Shown here piece by piece: positions 63,146 to 64,000 of a stretch of DNA of 64,000 bases. The notes under the pieces were generated by a model. That model had not been told where the DNA came from, ran no database searches, and was given only the letters and a program-made list of their open reading frames with translations. This DNA is from Physella acuta (lineage: Eukaryota > Mollusca > Gastropoda > Physidae): contig NW_026732544.1 in the NCBI RefSeq assembly GCF_028476545.1, positions 61,279 to 125,278 on the forward strand, written 5' to 3'. Made by a program: the position numbers and the translations under genes. Position 1 is the first letter of the stretch; every line of letters starts with the position of its first letter.

Positions 63146-63828
63146 GTAGCTACACTAAACAAACCACTAATCACTAATCAGAACTAAACCAAAACAATAA
63201 ACTACACAAAGCTTAAATTGAACTGAAATAACTAAATGAAACCATAACAGCAAGTATATTTAGCTTCAGAATGCACAACCAAGAATTATTTTTTTAATAT
63301 GTTTGTAGTCAACTGTAGTGAGCAGTGTAATAAACGTAGCTAAATATGAACCAAATACAATCATATTCCAATTAAGATCCATTATAACATATTAATTAAG
63401 GGACATCAGATAATTTACTTCAGGCTTCCTTTACACAATGTACCCCCCTCCCCCAAACACATTTCGCCTATCGTCACGTATAGTTAGAACCATTTAAATT
63501 CATGCACTATTTTTTTTCATTACCCCACATTTATTTCTACAATATTGATTTAGATCAGTCCTGACATGGAACATAATCAAGCGGTAATGCAAAACATAAA
63601 TAAAAAGTTGCTTAAACCTTTGCTTCTGCCAATAAAATTTTGGAACAGCTTAATTTGTAAGTTGGTTTACATAAACTGTTTAACTACTGCATTAAAATTT
63701 TAATCAGTTTTGGCCCATAATGGATTGTGCACATATGAAAAAAAAAAACATATTTTGACCAACGCCTACTCAAATTTGAGATTCTGAAGTAAGCGTTTCA
63801 TTCAATCTTCTTGGTTTAGGTTTAAGGA

Positions 63829-64000
63829 CAGGGGCGTAGCGAGGGGGGGGGGGCGGGGGGGGTGGGGCGGACCGCACCGGGTGACACCATTTAGGGGGGT
63901 GACACCAAGGCAAAAAATAGCAAAATATATAGATAAAAACTAGGAGGGGGGGGGGTGGAAATCGAAAGTTTGAGGGGGGGGGGGGGCTTGCAAATCGAAA
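63829..64000. mobile_element. CAGNGGCGTAGC element cut by the window end
   Basis: Starts CAGGGGCGTAGCGAGG, then 'cggaccgcaccgggtgacac' and 'aaatcgaaagtttgaggggg'; inverted relative to the 41,681 copy. Confidence 0.85.

Overview
The window is nuclear DNA from an animal, most likely a gastropod mollusc. The evidence is intron-rich genes with GT-AG borders, a long BRCA2 with a PALB2-binding motif, tRNA-derived SINEs, short hAT-like elements, a LINE relic, and many poly-G and minisatellite tracts. The placement within molluscs is an impression from repeat style and was not computed.

Left part (about 0.8-35.2 kb, minus strand): one gene, the homologous-recombination mediator BRCA2. I resolved 24 coding exons whose splice phases join without conflict. 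They give about 3,742 codons from a start near 35,153 to an exon ending at 788, and the gene runs on past the left edge. The order is: PALB2-binding motif (exon 2), a conserved D-x-S-W segment (exon 4), two giant exons of 3.3 and 4.7 kb (the second with about 16 BRC repeats that would bind RAD51), and then the DNA-binding part made of helical domain, OB1, tower, OB2 and OB3. The extreme C-terminal RAD51-binding exon lies outside the window.

Middle and right part (about 36-64 kb): repeat-dense DNA with two short intronless plus-strand genes for paralogous ubiquitin-like proteins ending in Gly-Gly (42.1 and 47.3 kb). A six-exon SAM-dependent O-methyltransferase gene lies on the minus strand (52.5-57.7 kb). 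The rest is mostly small non-autonomous DNA transposons, many with clean 8-bp target duplications, plus SINEs, a fold-back inverted repeat carrying tRNA-His-like sequence, microsatellites and G-tract islands.

The most striking pattern is that tandem arrays repeatedly straddle gene boundaries instead of sitting wholly inside introns. At six BRCA2 donors, one BRCA2 acceptor, the O-methyltransferase start exon and the stop codon of the second ubiquitin-like gene, the repeat unit contains the boundary itself. Each array therefore supplies up to about 20 copies of a splice site, start or stop. The BRC-coding exon shows the same behaviour at protein level, with recent near-identical duplication of RAD51-binding units.
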